A stretch of DNA of 64,000 bases from Candidatus Palauibacter rhopaloidicola (GTDB taxonomy: Bacteria; Gemmatimonadota; Gemmatimonadetes; Palauibacterales; Palauibacteraceae): NCBI GenBank assembly GCA_026914155.1, contig JAPPGH010000031.1, positions 1-64,000 of the forward strand, written 5' to 3'. This document shows positions 31,474 through 40,974 of the stretch, one piece after another (within the stretch, counting starts at the first letter, position 1; each line of letters begins with the position of its first letter). The notes under the pieces were generated by a model, which saw only the letters and a list, made by a program, of their open reading frames with translations, did no database searches and was not told the origin of the DNA. Made by a program: the position numbers and the translations under genes.

Positions 31474-32417
31474 CGACGCACGACGCGGCGCTGCGTCTGC
31501 TGGGCGACATCGAGAAGGTGATCCTGGGCCAGGAGACTGTCCTCAGGCAGCTCATGATCACGCTCCTCGCCCGCGGCCACGCACTCCTGGAGGGCGTGCC
31601 GGGGACGGCCAAGACGCTCTCCGTCCGTGCCCTCGCCCGCGGCCTGGGGCTCGACTTCGGCCGCGTCCAGTTCACGCCCGATCTCATGCCCACGGACCTC
31701 GTCGGCGTGAGCGTGCTGGACGATACGCAACGGAACTTCCGCTACCGGCCCGGTCCCGTGTTCACCGACCTCCTGCTCGCCGACGAGATCAACCGCGCGC
31801 CGCCCAAGACCCAGGCGGCGCTGCTGGAGGCGATGGAGGAGCGCCAGGTCACCGTCGACGGCGCGACGCGTGCCCTGCCCGCGCCGTTCACGGTCTTCGC
31901 GACCCAGAATCCGGTCGAATACGAGGGGACCTATCCCCTGCCCGAGGCACAGGTGGACCGCTTTCTGATGAAGATCGTGATCGACTATCCGCCGGAGGAA
32001 GCGGAGCGGGCGATCCTCGACCGGCACGAGGCGGGGTTCCGGGCGGACGACGAGGCCACCTATCCGATGGGCGAACCGCTGACGCGCGAGGCACTCCTCG
32101 CGGCGCGCGACGCGGTGGACGGCGTCCACATGGATGAGAGGATCCGGCGCTACGTGACCGGGATCGTGCGGGCGACGCGGGACGACCAGGCATTCGCGCT
32201 CGGAGCGAGCCCCCGCGCCGGCGTGGCCCTCTTCCAGGCCGCGAGGGCGGGGGCGTTTCTGCACGGCAGGGACTTCGTCACGCCGGACGACGTGAAGTCG
32301 CTCTCGTTCCCCGTGCTTCGGCATCGCGTCGTGCTGACCGCCGAGGCGGAGGTCGAGGGGCGTTCTTCCGACGACGAACTTCGGGCGCTCCTCGAGACGC
32401 TGGAGGCGCCCCGATAG
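31470..32417 (+). CDS. MoxR-family AAA+ ATPase
   Basis: 315 aa. Walker A GVPGTAKT (residues 42-49), Walker [10 protein letters not shown], sensor-1 region [20 protein letters not shown], and the C-terminal lid with [14 protein letters not shown]: all hallmarks of MoxR ATPases. These act as chaperones for maturation of metal-dependent or VWA/DUF58 proteins. ATG overlaps the DUF4350 stop; the DUF58 partner follows 11 nt downstream. Complete and of normal length. Confidence 0.9.
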   Translation: MTTHDAALRLLGDIEKVILGQETVLRQLMITLLARGHALLEGVPGTAKTLSVRALARGLGLDFGRVQFTPDLMPTDLVGVSVLDDTQRNFRYRPGPVFTDLLLADEINRAPPKTQAALLEAMEERQVTVDGATRALPAPFTVFATQNPVEYEGTYPLPEAQVDRFLMKIVIDYPPEEAERAILDRHEAGFRADDEATYPMGEPLTREALLAARDAVDGVHMDERIRRYVTGIVRATRDDQAFALGASPRAGVALFQAARAGAFLHGRDFVTPDDVKSLSFPVLRHRVVLTAEAEVEGRSSDDELRALLETLEAPR

Positions 32418-32428
32418 TCCGCATCGCG

Positions 32429-33736
32429 GTGGTGCCGAGCGGGCGGACACTGTGGCTGCTGGGGCTGACCTCGTTCGTTTTCATGTTCTCGGCGGCAGCC
32501 GCCCTGGTGGCGGACGCCGCCATCCTCCTCCTGGTCTGGATCGACGGCCGGCGGACGCGGCCTCCATCGGCCTCCCGCACGGCGCCGAGCATTGCGGCGC
32601 TCGGGGAGATCGCCGAGGTCGCGATCGAGTTGGGCAACCCGGCGGAGCGTCGGCTCTCCATCCGGCTGACGGACGATCTCGATCCCTCCCTCCGCCGCCT
32701 CCCCGGGCGCGATGGAAGCGATGCGTGGGAGGCGGGCGTGCGACTGGACGTCCCCCCCGCTTCGGTCGTGCGCACCGGCTACCGGGTGCGCCCGCGCACG
32801 CGCGGGTTTCTCGCAGTGGGCGCGATCCACCTCCGTACACGCTCGCCGTGGGGGTTCGCTTGGCGGCGTTCCACGGTGGACGCGGCGCACACGCTGCAGG
32901 TGCAACCCGGGATCCGGAGCCTGCTGCGCGACCGGAGTGGCCACGCGCTCCGGCGCGGCCTGCGCACGGCCGGTTCGCGCCGCAGCCGGCAGTGGGGCGA
33001 CGGCCGCGAGTTCGAGAGCCTGCGCGACTACGCGGAGGGGGACGACCCGCGCATCGTCGACTGGAAGGCGTCGGCGAAGCGCCAGCGGTTCGTCGTCCGC
33101 AACTACGAGGCGGAACGCAGCCAGAACGTCGTCCTCGCCATCGACGCGGGCCGCCACATGCGCGAGCGGCTCGAGGAGCGGGAGCGGGTGGACTTCGCGC
33201 TGGCGGCAGGCATGATGCTCGCCAACCGCGCGCGCAGCTTCGGGGACCGCGTCGGAACCGTGGTGTTCGACGACGAGATCCGGCATCTGTCGCCGCCCCG
33301 CCGGTCCGATCCGGCCGCGCTGGCCCGCATCTTCGCGGGCGTGGAGACCCGGCCGGTCGAGCCCAACTATCCGCTCGCGCTCGCCACGCTGAGCCGGACG
33401 TTCCGCAAGCGGTCGCTCGTCATCCTCTTCTGCGATGTGATCGACGAGGCCGTCTCGAAGGCGCTCGTGACCTCGCTCGCCCGGATCGGGCGCGCGCACC
33501 TGCCGCTGGCCGTTGCCATCCGCAACCCGGCGCTGGAAGGGGCCGCGACGCGGCCCGCGACGGATGAAGCCGCGGTCTTCCATCGCGCCGCCGCCGAGGA
33601 ACTCGTGCAGGCGCGCGCGACGACGCTTCAGGTCATGCGCCAGTCGGGGATCCTCGTCGTGGACACGCCGCCCGGCGACGCGCTCGTGCGCACGCTGGAC
33701 AAGTACGTCGAGATCAAGGAGCGGGGGCTGCTGTGA
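32429..33736 (+). CDS. DUF58 (VWA-like) protein
   Basis: 435 aa, GTG start. Two closely spaced N-terminal hydrophobic helices (LGLTSFVFMFSAAAALVADAAILLLV), a beta-rich middle, and the DUF58 core GREFESLRDYAEGDDPRIVDWKASAKR, followed by a VWA-like fold with VVLAIDAGRHMR in place of the metal-site DxSxS. The usual partner of the MoxR ATPase upstream. Its last 23 bp overlap the end of the convergent RDD-SpoIIM gene. Confidence 0.87.
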   Translation: MVPSGRTLWLLGLTSFVFMFSAAAALVADAAILLLVWIDGRRTRPPSASRTAPSIAALGEIAEVAIELGNPAERRLSIRLTDDLDPSLRRLPGRDGSDAWEAGVRLDVPPASVVRTGYRVRPRTRGFLAVGAIHLRTRSPWGFAWRRSTVDAAHTLQVQPGIRSLLRDRSGHALRRGLRTAGSRRSRQWGDGREFESLRDYAEGDDPRIVDWKASAKRQRFVVRNYEAERSQNVVLAIDAGRHMRERLEERERVDFALAAGMMLANRARSFGDRVGTVVFDDEIRHLSPPRRSDPAALARIFAGVETRPVEPNYPLALATLSRTFRKRSLVILFCDVIDEAVSKALVTSLARIGRAHLPLAVAIRNPALEGAATRPATDEAAVFHRAAAEELVQARATTLQVMRQSGILVVDTPPGDALVRTLDKYVEIKERGLL

Positions 33737-35483
33737 CCTTCCCACGCGGGTCGTCGTCGGAGCCGCGGCCCGCGAGACCGAAGTACGCCGAGAGCAGGAG
33801 CGCGGTGGCGCCGCCGAACGCGAATTTCGCCACGGCCGGAAGTCCGGACGGGGAATAGAACCCCTCCACGAGACCCGCCACGATCAGCAGGAGCACCGAA
33901 CCGCCGACGAGCGAGAGGAAGGCGCGGCCCCGCTCCCGCAACGCCTCCCGACGGGTGCGCCGTCCGGGTACGAGGAGCGCCGACCCGAGCCCCAGCCCCG
34001 CCCCGCCGGCCAGGCAGATGGCGGTGAGTTCCATCACGCCGTGCGGGAAGACGAAGGCGAGAATCACCCCCAGGACCTCGTTGTTCGCATACAGACCGAA
34101 CCCGGCCCCGAGCATGACGCCGTTCAAGACGAGGATCAGCACCGTGCCCGCGCCGGCGAGCAAACCGCCCGCGAAGGCGAAGAAACTCACCTGCACATTG
34201 TTGGTCATGAGGGCGGAGGACAGGGCTGGCCGCGCGGCGCCGTCGACATCGATGTAGGAGGCGTTGATGTCGCCACGTGCGGTGCTCTCGGCTCTCGCCA
34301 GCATCTCCGCCGGCATGATCGCACGCGCCCTCGCCGGCCGGTCGCGAACGGCCGCGTACGAGGCCAGCATGGGACCGAAGAGCAGCAGAGCCGCGAGGAG
34401 CACCGGCCGGTGGTGGCGCCGCACCGCCCGCGGCAGTTCGCGCGCAATCCAGCGGCCGAGGGGGACCGCCGCCCTTCCCTTCGCGCGGTACAGGATGTTG
34501 TGCCCGGCCCCCGCCCACCGTTCCACCGCCTCCAGCAGCCCCGGCGAGGCGCCATAGGTGCGCGCGCGCGCCAGGTCCGCCGTCACACCGCGGTACAGGC
34601 GGCCGAACGCGCGCACTTCCGCCTCGCTGAACCGGTCCAGCCCGCCGGCGCGCCCCTTCTCCACGAGGTCCGTGTAGGCGGCCCACGCCTCGCGACGCTC
34701 GCGCGCCATCGTCGCGGCCTGCAGGCTCGCCCCGCCCTGGCGCGCCGCGTGTCTCGGGGCTTCGTCGTCATGCAACCGGACCAGGCGCGTATCGGGAGCC
34801 GCCTCGGGGTCCAGGCCACCCAGGCCGTCCGGACCCACCGCCGGTCGCACCGCCTCCCAGACGGAGGCGGCCACGCGGCTCCGGACATCCGGTTCGAGCC
34901 CGGCCCGGCGCGCCACGTAACCTGATACCAGCGAGAACTGTTCGACGGAGAGTCGAGGGCGGCCCGAGCGGCCGTCCGTCCGCGCCTCGTCCCCGAACAT
35001 CTCGCCGCCTCCGGTATCCCGGACCACGATCGTGCCGGCGACGAGGTCTCCGAGGCGTTGCGCCCGGCGGCTGACGAGGATCGACGCGGCCCCGGCCATG
35101 CCCGTCGGCAACGGCTGCAGATCCACGATTCGGATCAGGTTGCGGAGCACCGACCCCTGGAAGGAGAGCGGCTCGCCGCCGTCGTGCAGCACTCGCAGCC
35201 CCAGCGCGCGTTTCCCGGGCGTGCGTCCGTCCCACACCGCTTCGAAAAAGAGGAAATACCCCCACACAGCGAAGAAGCCGACGACGTAGAGCACGGCCTG
35301 TCCGAGCCCGCCCGTGTACCGGAAAACGAGCGCCACGAGCAGCATGGCCGCCACGATGATGCCCAGATCGAGGGTGAGCGCGGCCGCCCGCGACCCCAGA
35401 TCCGCGAGCTGATACTCGAGCTTGACGTGCTCCGGCGTCTCCAGCGACACCCGCCGATGAAGCCCCGCCCGCGTCTCACCCAT
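33714..35483 (-). CDS. RDD domain fused to SpoIIM-like membrane protein
   Basis: 589 aa. Residues about 25-165 are an RDD domain with two or three helices (LADLGSRAAALTLDLGIIVAAMLLVALVF, TPGKRALGLRVL). After a charged linker comes a C-terminal SpoIIM-type domain with several helices (NNVQVSFFAFAGGLLAGAGTVLILVLNGVMLG, HGVMELTAICLAGG), where PHGVMEL is the family hallmark. The ATG at 35483 has GAGG 7 nt upstream; an ATG at 35486 is also possible. RDD and SpoIIM are usually separate genes beside MoxR/DUF58 operons; here they are one protein. Likely a cytoplasmic-membrane component of that system. Confidence 0.8.
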   Translation of the reverse strand: MGETRAGLHRRVSLETPEHVKLEYQLADLGSRAAALTLDLGIIVAAMLLVALVFRYTGGLGQAVLYVVGFFAVWGYFLFFEAVWDGRTPGKRALGLRVLHDGGEPLSFQGSVLRNLIRIVDLQPLPTGMAGAASILVSRRAQRLGDLVAGTIVVRDTGGGEMFGDEARTDGRSGRPRLSVEQFSLVSGYVARRAGLEPDVRSRVAASVWEAVRPAVGPDGLGGLDPEAAPDTRLVRLHDDEAPRHAARQGGASLQAATMARERREAWAAYTDLVEKGRAGGLDRFSEAEVRAFGRLYRGVTADLARARTYGASPGLLEAVERWAGAGHNILYRAKGRAAVPLGRWIARELPRAVRRHHRPVLLAALLLFGPMLASYAAVRDRPARARAIMPAEMLARAESTARGDINASYIDVDGAARPALSSALMTNNVQVSFFAFAGGLLAGAGTVLILVLNGVMLGAGFGLYANNEVLGVILAFVFPHGVMELTAICLAGGAGLGLGSALLVPGRRTRREALRERGRAFLSLVGGSVLLLIVAGLVEGFYSPSGLPAVAKFAFGGATALLLSAYFGLAGRGSDDDPRGKVTAAPAP

Positions 35484-36516
35484 CATGCAACCTCGATCTG
35501 GATCCCCGATCCGTTCCATACTTCTCGAAGAAGGCATCGGTGCCGGCCGGGAGCAGCAGCCGGTCCGCGATCGCCGCGATCTCCTCCGCCTCGCGCCACG
35601 CCTGTTCCAGCACCCATAGCTCGCCCTCGAGCGCGCGCCTCTCCTGCTCCTCGTGCAGCGCCATCTCCAGCGCGAGCCGCGTCGGCTTCGGCATGTTCCT
35701 CACGTAGCCGGAAACGTCCCGCTTGTTGCGACGCGCGTTATCCGGCACGGCATGGGCCAGGTAGCGCTCCGGGTGCCCCCTCGCTTCGATCTCCGCTAGG
35801 GCAGCGTGAACCGCCCGACGCGTACCACCCCTCTGGTTCAGTTTCGGCAGGATCACCGAAGCGACGCGCCGGGCATCGTCCCCGGCGAAACGGGCGCTTC
35901 GGCCCCGCCCGATCATGTCGACGACAAATCCCGGCGCCACGTCGGCGGGGAACATTCTGATCGTCTCAACGTCCATCCGACTGAACTTCACGACCGAGCC
36001 CGGATCCATCGGAACGTCGCCGGCTTCGCGACCGCCGATCGAAGTCTTTGCGGCTGTGCCGCGATACGACCAGGCCAGGAAGACCGCCAGGACGCCGAGA
36101 GACACGGCCACTGGCGGACTGGCTTGGGCAAGAAGCAAGCCGGCCCCGGTAGATAGCGGCGTAAGAGCCGCGTACTGCCGCAGCCTCCGGCGGAACAGGT
36201 CGCCGTAGCGCCAGGCGGCGAACTCGTCGCGGGGCGGCTTCCCGATGCGGACGAGTTCCAGGCCTTCGCGATGGCGCGCGAGCCCGATCTGATCGGTCGA
36301 GGCGCGGAGCGGCGTGGCGCGGAAGAGCCGTTCGCACGCTTCGACGGCTTCCCAGCGTTGTTCGAGCGGCGTGAGGTTCCAGCGCCGACACTTCCGGCAC
36401 ACCACCCACAGCCGACCCCTGGCCGGGTCGAAGGCGAGCCGGCGCCCCACCGGAAAGCTCTCGACGACCTCGTTGGACCCCAGCGGCCGCTTGCAGAACA
36501 TGCAGGTGCTGTACAC
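35476..36516 (-). CDS. Zinc-ribbon membrane-associated hypothetical protein
   Basis: 346 aa, GTG start. N-terminal zinc ribbon with CMFC and CRKC knuckles (residues 5-8 and about 40-43). Then come a helical section and a hydrophobic stretch (STGAGLLLAQASPPVAVSLGVLAVFLAW, residues about 122-150) that may cross the membrane. The C-terminal part is helical and charged (MALHEEQERRALEGELWVLEQAWREAEEIAA). Overlaps the start of the RDD-SpoIIM gene by several nucleotides, so the two are coupled. Function unknown. Confidence 0.65.
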   Translation of the reverse strand: MYSTCMFCKRPLGSNEVVESFPVGRRLAFDPARGRLWVVCRKCRRWNLTPLEQRWEAVEACERLFRATPLRASTDQIGLARHREGLELVRIGKPPRDEFAAWRYGDLFRRRLRQYAALTPLSTGAGLLLAQASPPVAVSLGVLAVFLAWSYRGTAAKTSIGGREAGDVPMDPGSVVKFSRMDVETIRMFPADVAPGFVVDMIGRGRSARFAGDDARRVASVILPKLNQRGGTRRAVHAALAEIEARGHPERYLAHAVPDNARRNKRDVSGYVRNMPKPTRLALEMALHEEQERRALEGELWVLEQAWREAEEIAAIADRLLLPAGTDAFFEKYGTDRGSRSRLHDG

Positions 36517-36645
36517 GGCTCGCCGTCAGGACTCCTTGCTATAGCGCTTCCATCGGTACGCCGGTTTCCACATCGCGGCACCTCGCTGAATTGAAGCTGG
36601 AGACGCCACGCTGGAACCGCCGTCTTGCGGGCGCAAGGGCCGGGG

Positions 36646-37479
36646 TCAGAGGTCCCGGCGGCGGAACGAGATGAAGGCGATCCCGACGAGGAGCGCGGTC
36701 CAGACGGCGGCCGTGATCAGGTGCCCCGCGGGGTCGACGGCGGGGGACGGTGTCCGGCCCGCCGCCTCGACGGCGGCGGCGTAGCGCTCGTAGGTCGCCG
36801 CGTCGTAGTTGCGGAAATCCAGGAGCGGGAAGGTGTTCGAGAACGGCAGGTAGTCGAGCCAGCCGGTGTAGTCCGGCAGGAAGCGGCGGACGAGCGCGGG
36901 CAGCATCCCGGACTCGATGGGGCCGATCCAGAGGAACCACACGGCCAGCGCCGCCCCGGTCCTGCGGATCACGAGCGACAGGAGAAAGGCCAGCGCGGCC
37001 ACGCTCAGGAAGGCCAGCCCGAGCCCCCCGGCCGCCTGGAATACGGACAGCGGGACGAGCGCCCCCCCGGCGGTCCCGAAATCGGTCCGAATCAGCGCGA
37101 GCACCGTCGGGATCAACACGTGGACGCCGATGAAGGCGAGCCCCACCACGGGTAGCAGGAGCGACTTGCCCCAGAACCACTGCGACTTCGAGAGGCCGTC
37201 GATCACGTTCTGCCGGGCGGTTCGCCAGCCGAACTCCGTCGCCGACAGCAGCACGAGCGTGAGCGCGGCGAAGATCACCACCATGGTGGATTCGTCCCCG
37301 AACACGGCGGCCCAGATGTCGGGGAGCCGGAAGCCCTCGCTGCGGTCGAGGAACGGCTGGGCGTGGTTCATTACCGTGAAGAACGCGTAGAAGCCGAGCG
37401 CGATCCAGAAGGCGAGCCGCTTCCTCGCCTTGAACCACTCGTTGCGCAGCAGCACGCCGAACGCCCGCGCGCCCTTCAT
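36646..37479 (-). CDS. ABC-2 type transporter permease
   Basis: 277 aa with about six hydrophobic helices (LAFWIALGFYAFFTV, TMVVIFAALTLVLLSATEFG, FLSVAALAFLLSLVIRRTGAALAVWFLW, AAVWTALLVGIAFISF). The first cytoplasmic motif LLRNEWFKARKR and TEFGWRTARQNVIDGLSK are typical of ABC-2 permeases. ATG overlaps the ATPase stop by 4 nt. Pairs with the ATPase to form an exporter; substrate unknown. Confidence 0.83.
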   Translation of the reverse strand: MKGARAFGVLLRNEWFKARKRLAFWIALGFYAFFTVMNHAQPFLDRSEGFRLPDIWAAVFGDESTMVVIFAALTLVLLSATEFGWRTARQNVIDGLSKSQWFWGKSLLLPVVGLAFIGVHVLIPTVLALIRTDFGTAGGALVPLSVFQAAGGLGLAFLSVAALAFLLSLVIRRTGAALAVWFLWIGPIESGMLPALVRRFLPDYTGWLDYLPFSNTFPLLDFRNYDAATYERYAAAVEAAGRTPSPAVDPAGHLITAAVWTALLVGIAFISFRRRDL

Positions 37480-38411
37480 TGGATCTCTCCAAACCCCTCG
37501 GGCGTGCCCGTGATCTCCATGAAGGCGTCCTCCAGCGATTGCCGTTCCAGCGACAGGTGCGAAGCGTAGATCCCCCGCCCGGCGAGAAAGCGGTTCAATT
37601 CGGAGAGCCCGGCGCCTCCGATCTGCACCAGGACGCGGCCGTCCTCGACCCGCGTGTGCCCGGCGCCCTCGAACTCCGACACCGCCTGCCGAAGCGTCTC
37701 CATGTCCCCATCGGCGCTCACGGCGGCCACCGTTCGGGCGGAAGTGAGGTCGTCCACGCTCCCCTCGCGGACGAGGCGGCCGGTTTCGATGATCGCGACG
37801 TGCGTGCAGGTGCGCTCGACCTCGTGCAGCATGTGGCTCGAGAGGAAGATCGTCTTCCCGCGGCTGGCGAGTTCGCGGATGATGTCGCGGATCTCCCGCT
37901 GCCCCGCCGGATCGAGCCCGTTGGCCGGCTCGTCGAGGATGATGAGTTCCGGGTCGCCGATCATCGTGGCCGCAAGCGCGAGCCGCTGCTTCATGCCCAG
38001 CGAGCACGCCTTGAACTTCGTCTTCCGGCGCGAGGCCAGACCCACGATGTCCAGCACCTCGGCGATGTCCGCCTCGTCGCTTCCCTTCACGCGGGCCACG
38101 ACCCGCAGGTTGTCCCGGCAACTCAGGTAGGGATAGAAGTTGGGGTACTCGAGCGTGGCGCCGATCCGCTGCCGCGCGGCGTGCAACTCGGCGGGCGTCT
38201 CCCCGCCGAACAGCCGGAAGGCACCGCCCGTCGGGTTGATGATCCCGAGGAGCATGCCGATCGTCGTCGTCTTGCCGCTTCCGTTCGGCCCCAGGAACCC
38301 GTACACCTGCCCGGCCTCCACCTGCACGGAGAGCCGGTCCACGGCGAGCGTCCCGTCGCCGCGCAGCGCCGCGTACCGCTTGGACAGCCCTTCGGTCTCG
38401 ATGATCGTCAT
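37476..38411 (-). CDS. ABC transporter ATP-binding protein
   Basis: 311 aa. Walker A GPNGSGKTT, Q-loop region ATLEYPNFYPYLS, signature CSLGMKQRLALA, Walker B LIILDEPANGLDPAG and the H-loop SSHMLHEVE, followed by a C-terminal domain of about 90 residues common in ABC-2 exporters of the CcmA/NatA class. Start ATG at 38411 overlaps the stop of a small coiled-coil gene. Drives the permease encoded next. Confidence 0.9.
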   Translation of the reverse strand: MTIIETEGLSKRYAALRGDGTLAVDRLSVQVEAGQVYGFLGPNGSGKTTTIGMLLGIINPTGGAFRLFGGETPAELHAARQRIGATLEYPNFYPYLSCRDNLRVVARVKGSDEADIAEVLDIVGLASRRKTKFKACSLGMKQRLALAATMIGDPELIILDEPANGLDPAGQREIRDIIRELASRGKTIFLSSHMLHEVERTCTHVAIIETGRLVREGSVDDLTSARTVAAVSADGDMETLRQAVSEFEGAGHTRVEDGRVLVQIGGAGLSELNRFLAGRGIYASHLSLERQSLEDAFMEITGTPEGFGEIQ

Positions 38412-38698
38412 GTGATGTCCCGTGTGGTTTCCCCGCCGGCGCGCTCTTCCAGTTGCCGCCGGAACAGTTCCGCCTCCGCAAGCTGGTCCAGGAGTTCGCC
38501 CCGCTGTCGGCTCTCGCCTTCGAGCCGCTCGACCCGCTCCGCGAGCCGGGCGATCATCTCCCGCTCCCGCTTCCGCGGCCCGAGCGCCTCGGCCATATCC
38601 CGCACCAGCGGCCGCAGGGCGAAGTGCGTCGCCATCGCGAGGACCGGTATGCCGATGGTGAAGAAGATCGCAACGACGGCGATGATCATTTCTTCCAT
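38408..38698 (-). CDS. Small membrane-anchored coiled-coil protein
   Basis: 96 aa. One N-terminal transmembrane helix (MIIAVVAIFFTIGIPVLAMATHFAL), then a charged coiled coil (REREMIARLAERVERLEGESRQR). The architecture resembles phage-shock PspB-like proteins, but I would not assign that name. Overlaps the ABC ATPase start by 4 nt, so it is likely part of the transporter operon, perhaps as a membrane accessory or regulator. Confidence 0.68.
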   Translation of the reverse strand: MEEMIIAVVAIFFTIGIPVLAMATHFALRPLVRDMAEALGPRKREREMIARLAERVERLEGESRQRGELLDQLAEAELFRRQLEERAGGETTRDIT

Positions 38699-38834
38699 GT
38701 CTCACCCCTGCGCATGCGCTTCATCCGGCATCAGAACGGAAGGCGTGGCGCGGTGGTTTCGCGGGCCGGGAAGACCACGCCCTGCCAGCCCACCGGAAAA
38801 ACGTCGCTGCGGGTGGCTCCGCGGAGTGGCGGCG

Positions 38835-40916
38835 CTACCGGGGAGGCCGGCGTCCGAGAATGCCCCGGCCCCACACGTTGTTCCCGCGGTTCACGTCGGG
38901 CATCACGCCGTCCGGGTCGATCTGGACGTTCCGCACGGGCCCGCCGGGCACCTCCAGCACGTAGGTGCCGTCCACCTGCCACGCGTCGACCGGCACCTCG
39001 TATCGCTGCTCCTCCCCGTCCTGGAAGAGGATCCGCGCCTCCAGCGGCATCGGGATGCCTCCACGATTCTCGAACACGACCCGCGTCGTATCCCCCACAC
39101 GGGTGACGGAAGCGATCGCCTGGTCGAGCATCGCGTCATCGTAGATCCAGCCCCGGAAGAACCAGTCGAGATCCCGCCCCGACACGTCCTCCATCGTGCG
39201 GATGAAATCGGCCGGCTGCGGGTGCTTGTACGCCCAGCGCCGGATGTATTCCCGGAAGCCCTCGTCGAACACCTCGGGCCCGAGAATCTCCTCCCGCAGG
39301 AGGACGAGCACCGCGGCCGGCTTGTTGTAGGCGAGGACCCCGATGTCCGCTTCCGGAATGCTGTCGGCCGGCGTGTACACGGCGTAGCTCGGGAGGCGCG
39401 TGTCCGTCGCAATCTGGGCGGGGGACATGAGTTCGCCCAGGATCGGCTCCCCACCCGCGAACTCGATGCCGGAATAGTAGTTGATGAAGGTGTTGAACCC
39501 CTCGTCCATCCACGCGTACCGCCGCTCGTCGGAGCCCACGATCATCGGGAACCAGGTGTGTCCGATCTCGTGGTCCGTGACTGAGAAGAGGAAGGCGCCG
39601 CGCGACCGCCAGGAACAGAAGACGATCATGGGATATTCCATCCCGAGCGCGAGGCCGGCCACATTGATCGCGACGGGATACGGATAGCGGAGCCACTTTT
39701 CCGAATAGTACCGGACGCTGTGACGGAGGTATTCCGTGGAGCGCTCCCAGCCGCTGCCCACGGGACCGCCGATGCTCTCCTGCGGGTAGGCGGACATGAT
39801 GAGGACATCCTCCCAGCCGGCGGCGTCCCAGACGAAGCGGTCGGACGTGGCCCAGGCGAAGTCGCGCACGTTCTCCGCGCGGAAGCGCCATGTGAGCGGC
39901 GCCTCGCCCGGTGGCCGCGTGTGATCCTCTCCGGCTTCATCCGGCCGGATGATGTGGACCGCCTCGTCCGAGAGGCGCGCCTCCGCGAGCCGTTCGCGCT
40001 GAACCGGGGTGAGAACCTCCTCCGGATTGAGGAGTTCTCCCGTGGCGACGACGATGAAATCGCGCGGGACGGTGAGTTCGACATCGAAGTCGCCGTACTC
40101 CAGGTACCACTCGCCCTGCCCCAGGAAGGGGGACTGGTTCCATCCGTTCACGTCGTCGTATGTGAAGACGCGGGGGTACCACTGCGCGAGCTGATAGATG
40201 ATCCCGCCCCGGATGTCGAGTTGCCCCATGCGGTCGCCGCCCGTCTCGGGGATCTCGAACGCGAAGTCGATCTCGACGTCGACCTGGCTCCCGCCCGGAG
40301 CGAGGGGTTCGCCGAGGAGGATCTCCATCATCGTGTCCTCGGTCCGGTACTCGGGGACCGTCATCTCGCCCCCGAGCTCGGCGCGTACCCCCGATATCAC
40401 GAAACCGCCGTCCTTGAAGAAGCCGCCGTGGCGGACGTCCCCGCCGAGTTCTTCCGCTCGCAGCGCCCCGTAGCTGGTTTCGCGAAAGAGGTTCTGATCG
40501 AGCTGGACCCAGATGCTCGTGAGCGAATCGGGGCTGTTGTTCGTGTAGGTGATGCGCTCCGTGCCCTCGATGCGGTCATCGTCGAGCGTCACCCGGATGT
40601 GGTAGTCGGCCCGCTGCTGCCAGTAGGCCTCGCCGGGGGCGCCGGCGGCGTCCCGAAACTCGCCGGGCTCGGGGAGATCGAGGGGTTCGAAGGCGCCCGC
40701 CGGATCGTAGATCCTGCGCAGGGAATCGCGGCGCGCGAGTTCTGCCGCTTCCGCCGCCTCCCGGGCTTCCCGTTCATCCTCCTGCGCCGCCAGCCCGCCC
40801 GCGGGCGAGAGGCCCGTGACGGACGGCAGGGCGGCCAGCGGAGAGAGGACAAGCATGAGCAGCGCGACCGGCCCCGCCGCGTGAAGTGCCCGCATCCCAG
40901 CCCCGATCCCCTTCAT
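38835..40916 (-). CDS. Exported M1-family metallopeptidase
   Basis: 693 aa with a signal peptide (residues 1 to about 45) ending at GLAAQ. Zinc site HEIGH (449-453) plus Glu472 in DEGFNTF gives the M1 spacing HEXXH-18-E, and GMEYP (425-429) stands in place of the GAMEN substrate motif. N-terminal beta domain of M1 type (residues 100-290). The ATG at 40916 follows GGAGG; an upstream ATG at 40934 is less likely. It is expected to trim peptides in the periplasm or outside the cell. Confidence 0.87.
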   Translation of the reverse strand: MKGIGAGMRALHAAGPVALLMLVLSPLAALPSVTGLSPAGGLAAQEDEREAREAAEAAELARRDSLRRIYDPAGAFEPLDLPEPGEFRDAAGAPGEAYWQQRADYHIRVTLDDDRIEGTERITYTNNSPDSLTSIWVQLDQNLFRETSYGALRAEELGGDVRHGGFFKDGGFVISGVRAELGGEMTVPEYRTEDTMMEILLGEPLAPGGSQVDVEIDFAFEIPETGGDRMGQLDIRGGIIYQLAQWYPRVFTYDDVNGWNQSPFLGQGEWYLEYGDFDVELTVPRDFIVVATGELLNPEEVLTPVQRERLAEARLSDEAVHIIRPDEAGEDHTRPPGEAPLTWRFRAENVRDFAWATSDRFVWDAAGWEDVLIMSAYPQESIGGPVGSGWERSTEYLRHSVRYYSEKWLRYPYPVAINVAGLALGMEYPMIVFCSWRSRGAFLFSVTDHEIGHTWFPMIVGSDERRYAWMDEGFNTFINYYSGIEFAGGEPILGELMSPAQIATDTRLPSYAVYTPADSIPEADIGVLAYNKPAAVLVLLREEILGPEVFDEGFREYIRRWAYKHPQPADFIRTMEDVSGRDLDWFFRGWIYDDAMLDQAIASVTRVGDTTRVVFENRGGIPMPLEARILFQDGEEQRYEVPVDAWQVDGTYVLEVPGGPVRNVQIDPDGVMPDVNRGNNVWGRGILGRRPPR

Positions 40917-40974
40917 CGAACCTCCATGTTCCATGCTGCGTTCAGTTCCGCTCCGTGTTCGGCTGCCCTTGTCC

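Noticed and set aside
36624-36637. Hairpin CTTGCG-GG-CGCAAG after the ABC permease gene
   Set aside because: Stem of only 6 bp and no T-run in the minus direction; too weak to call a terminator.
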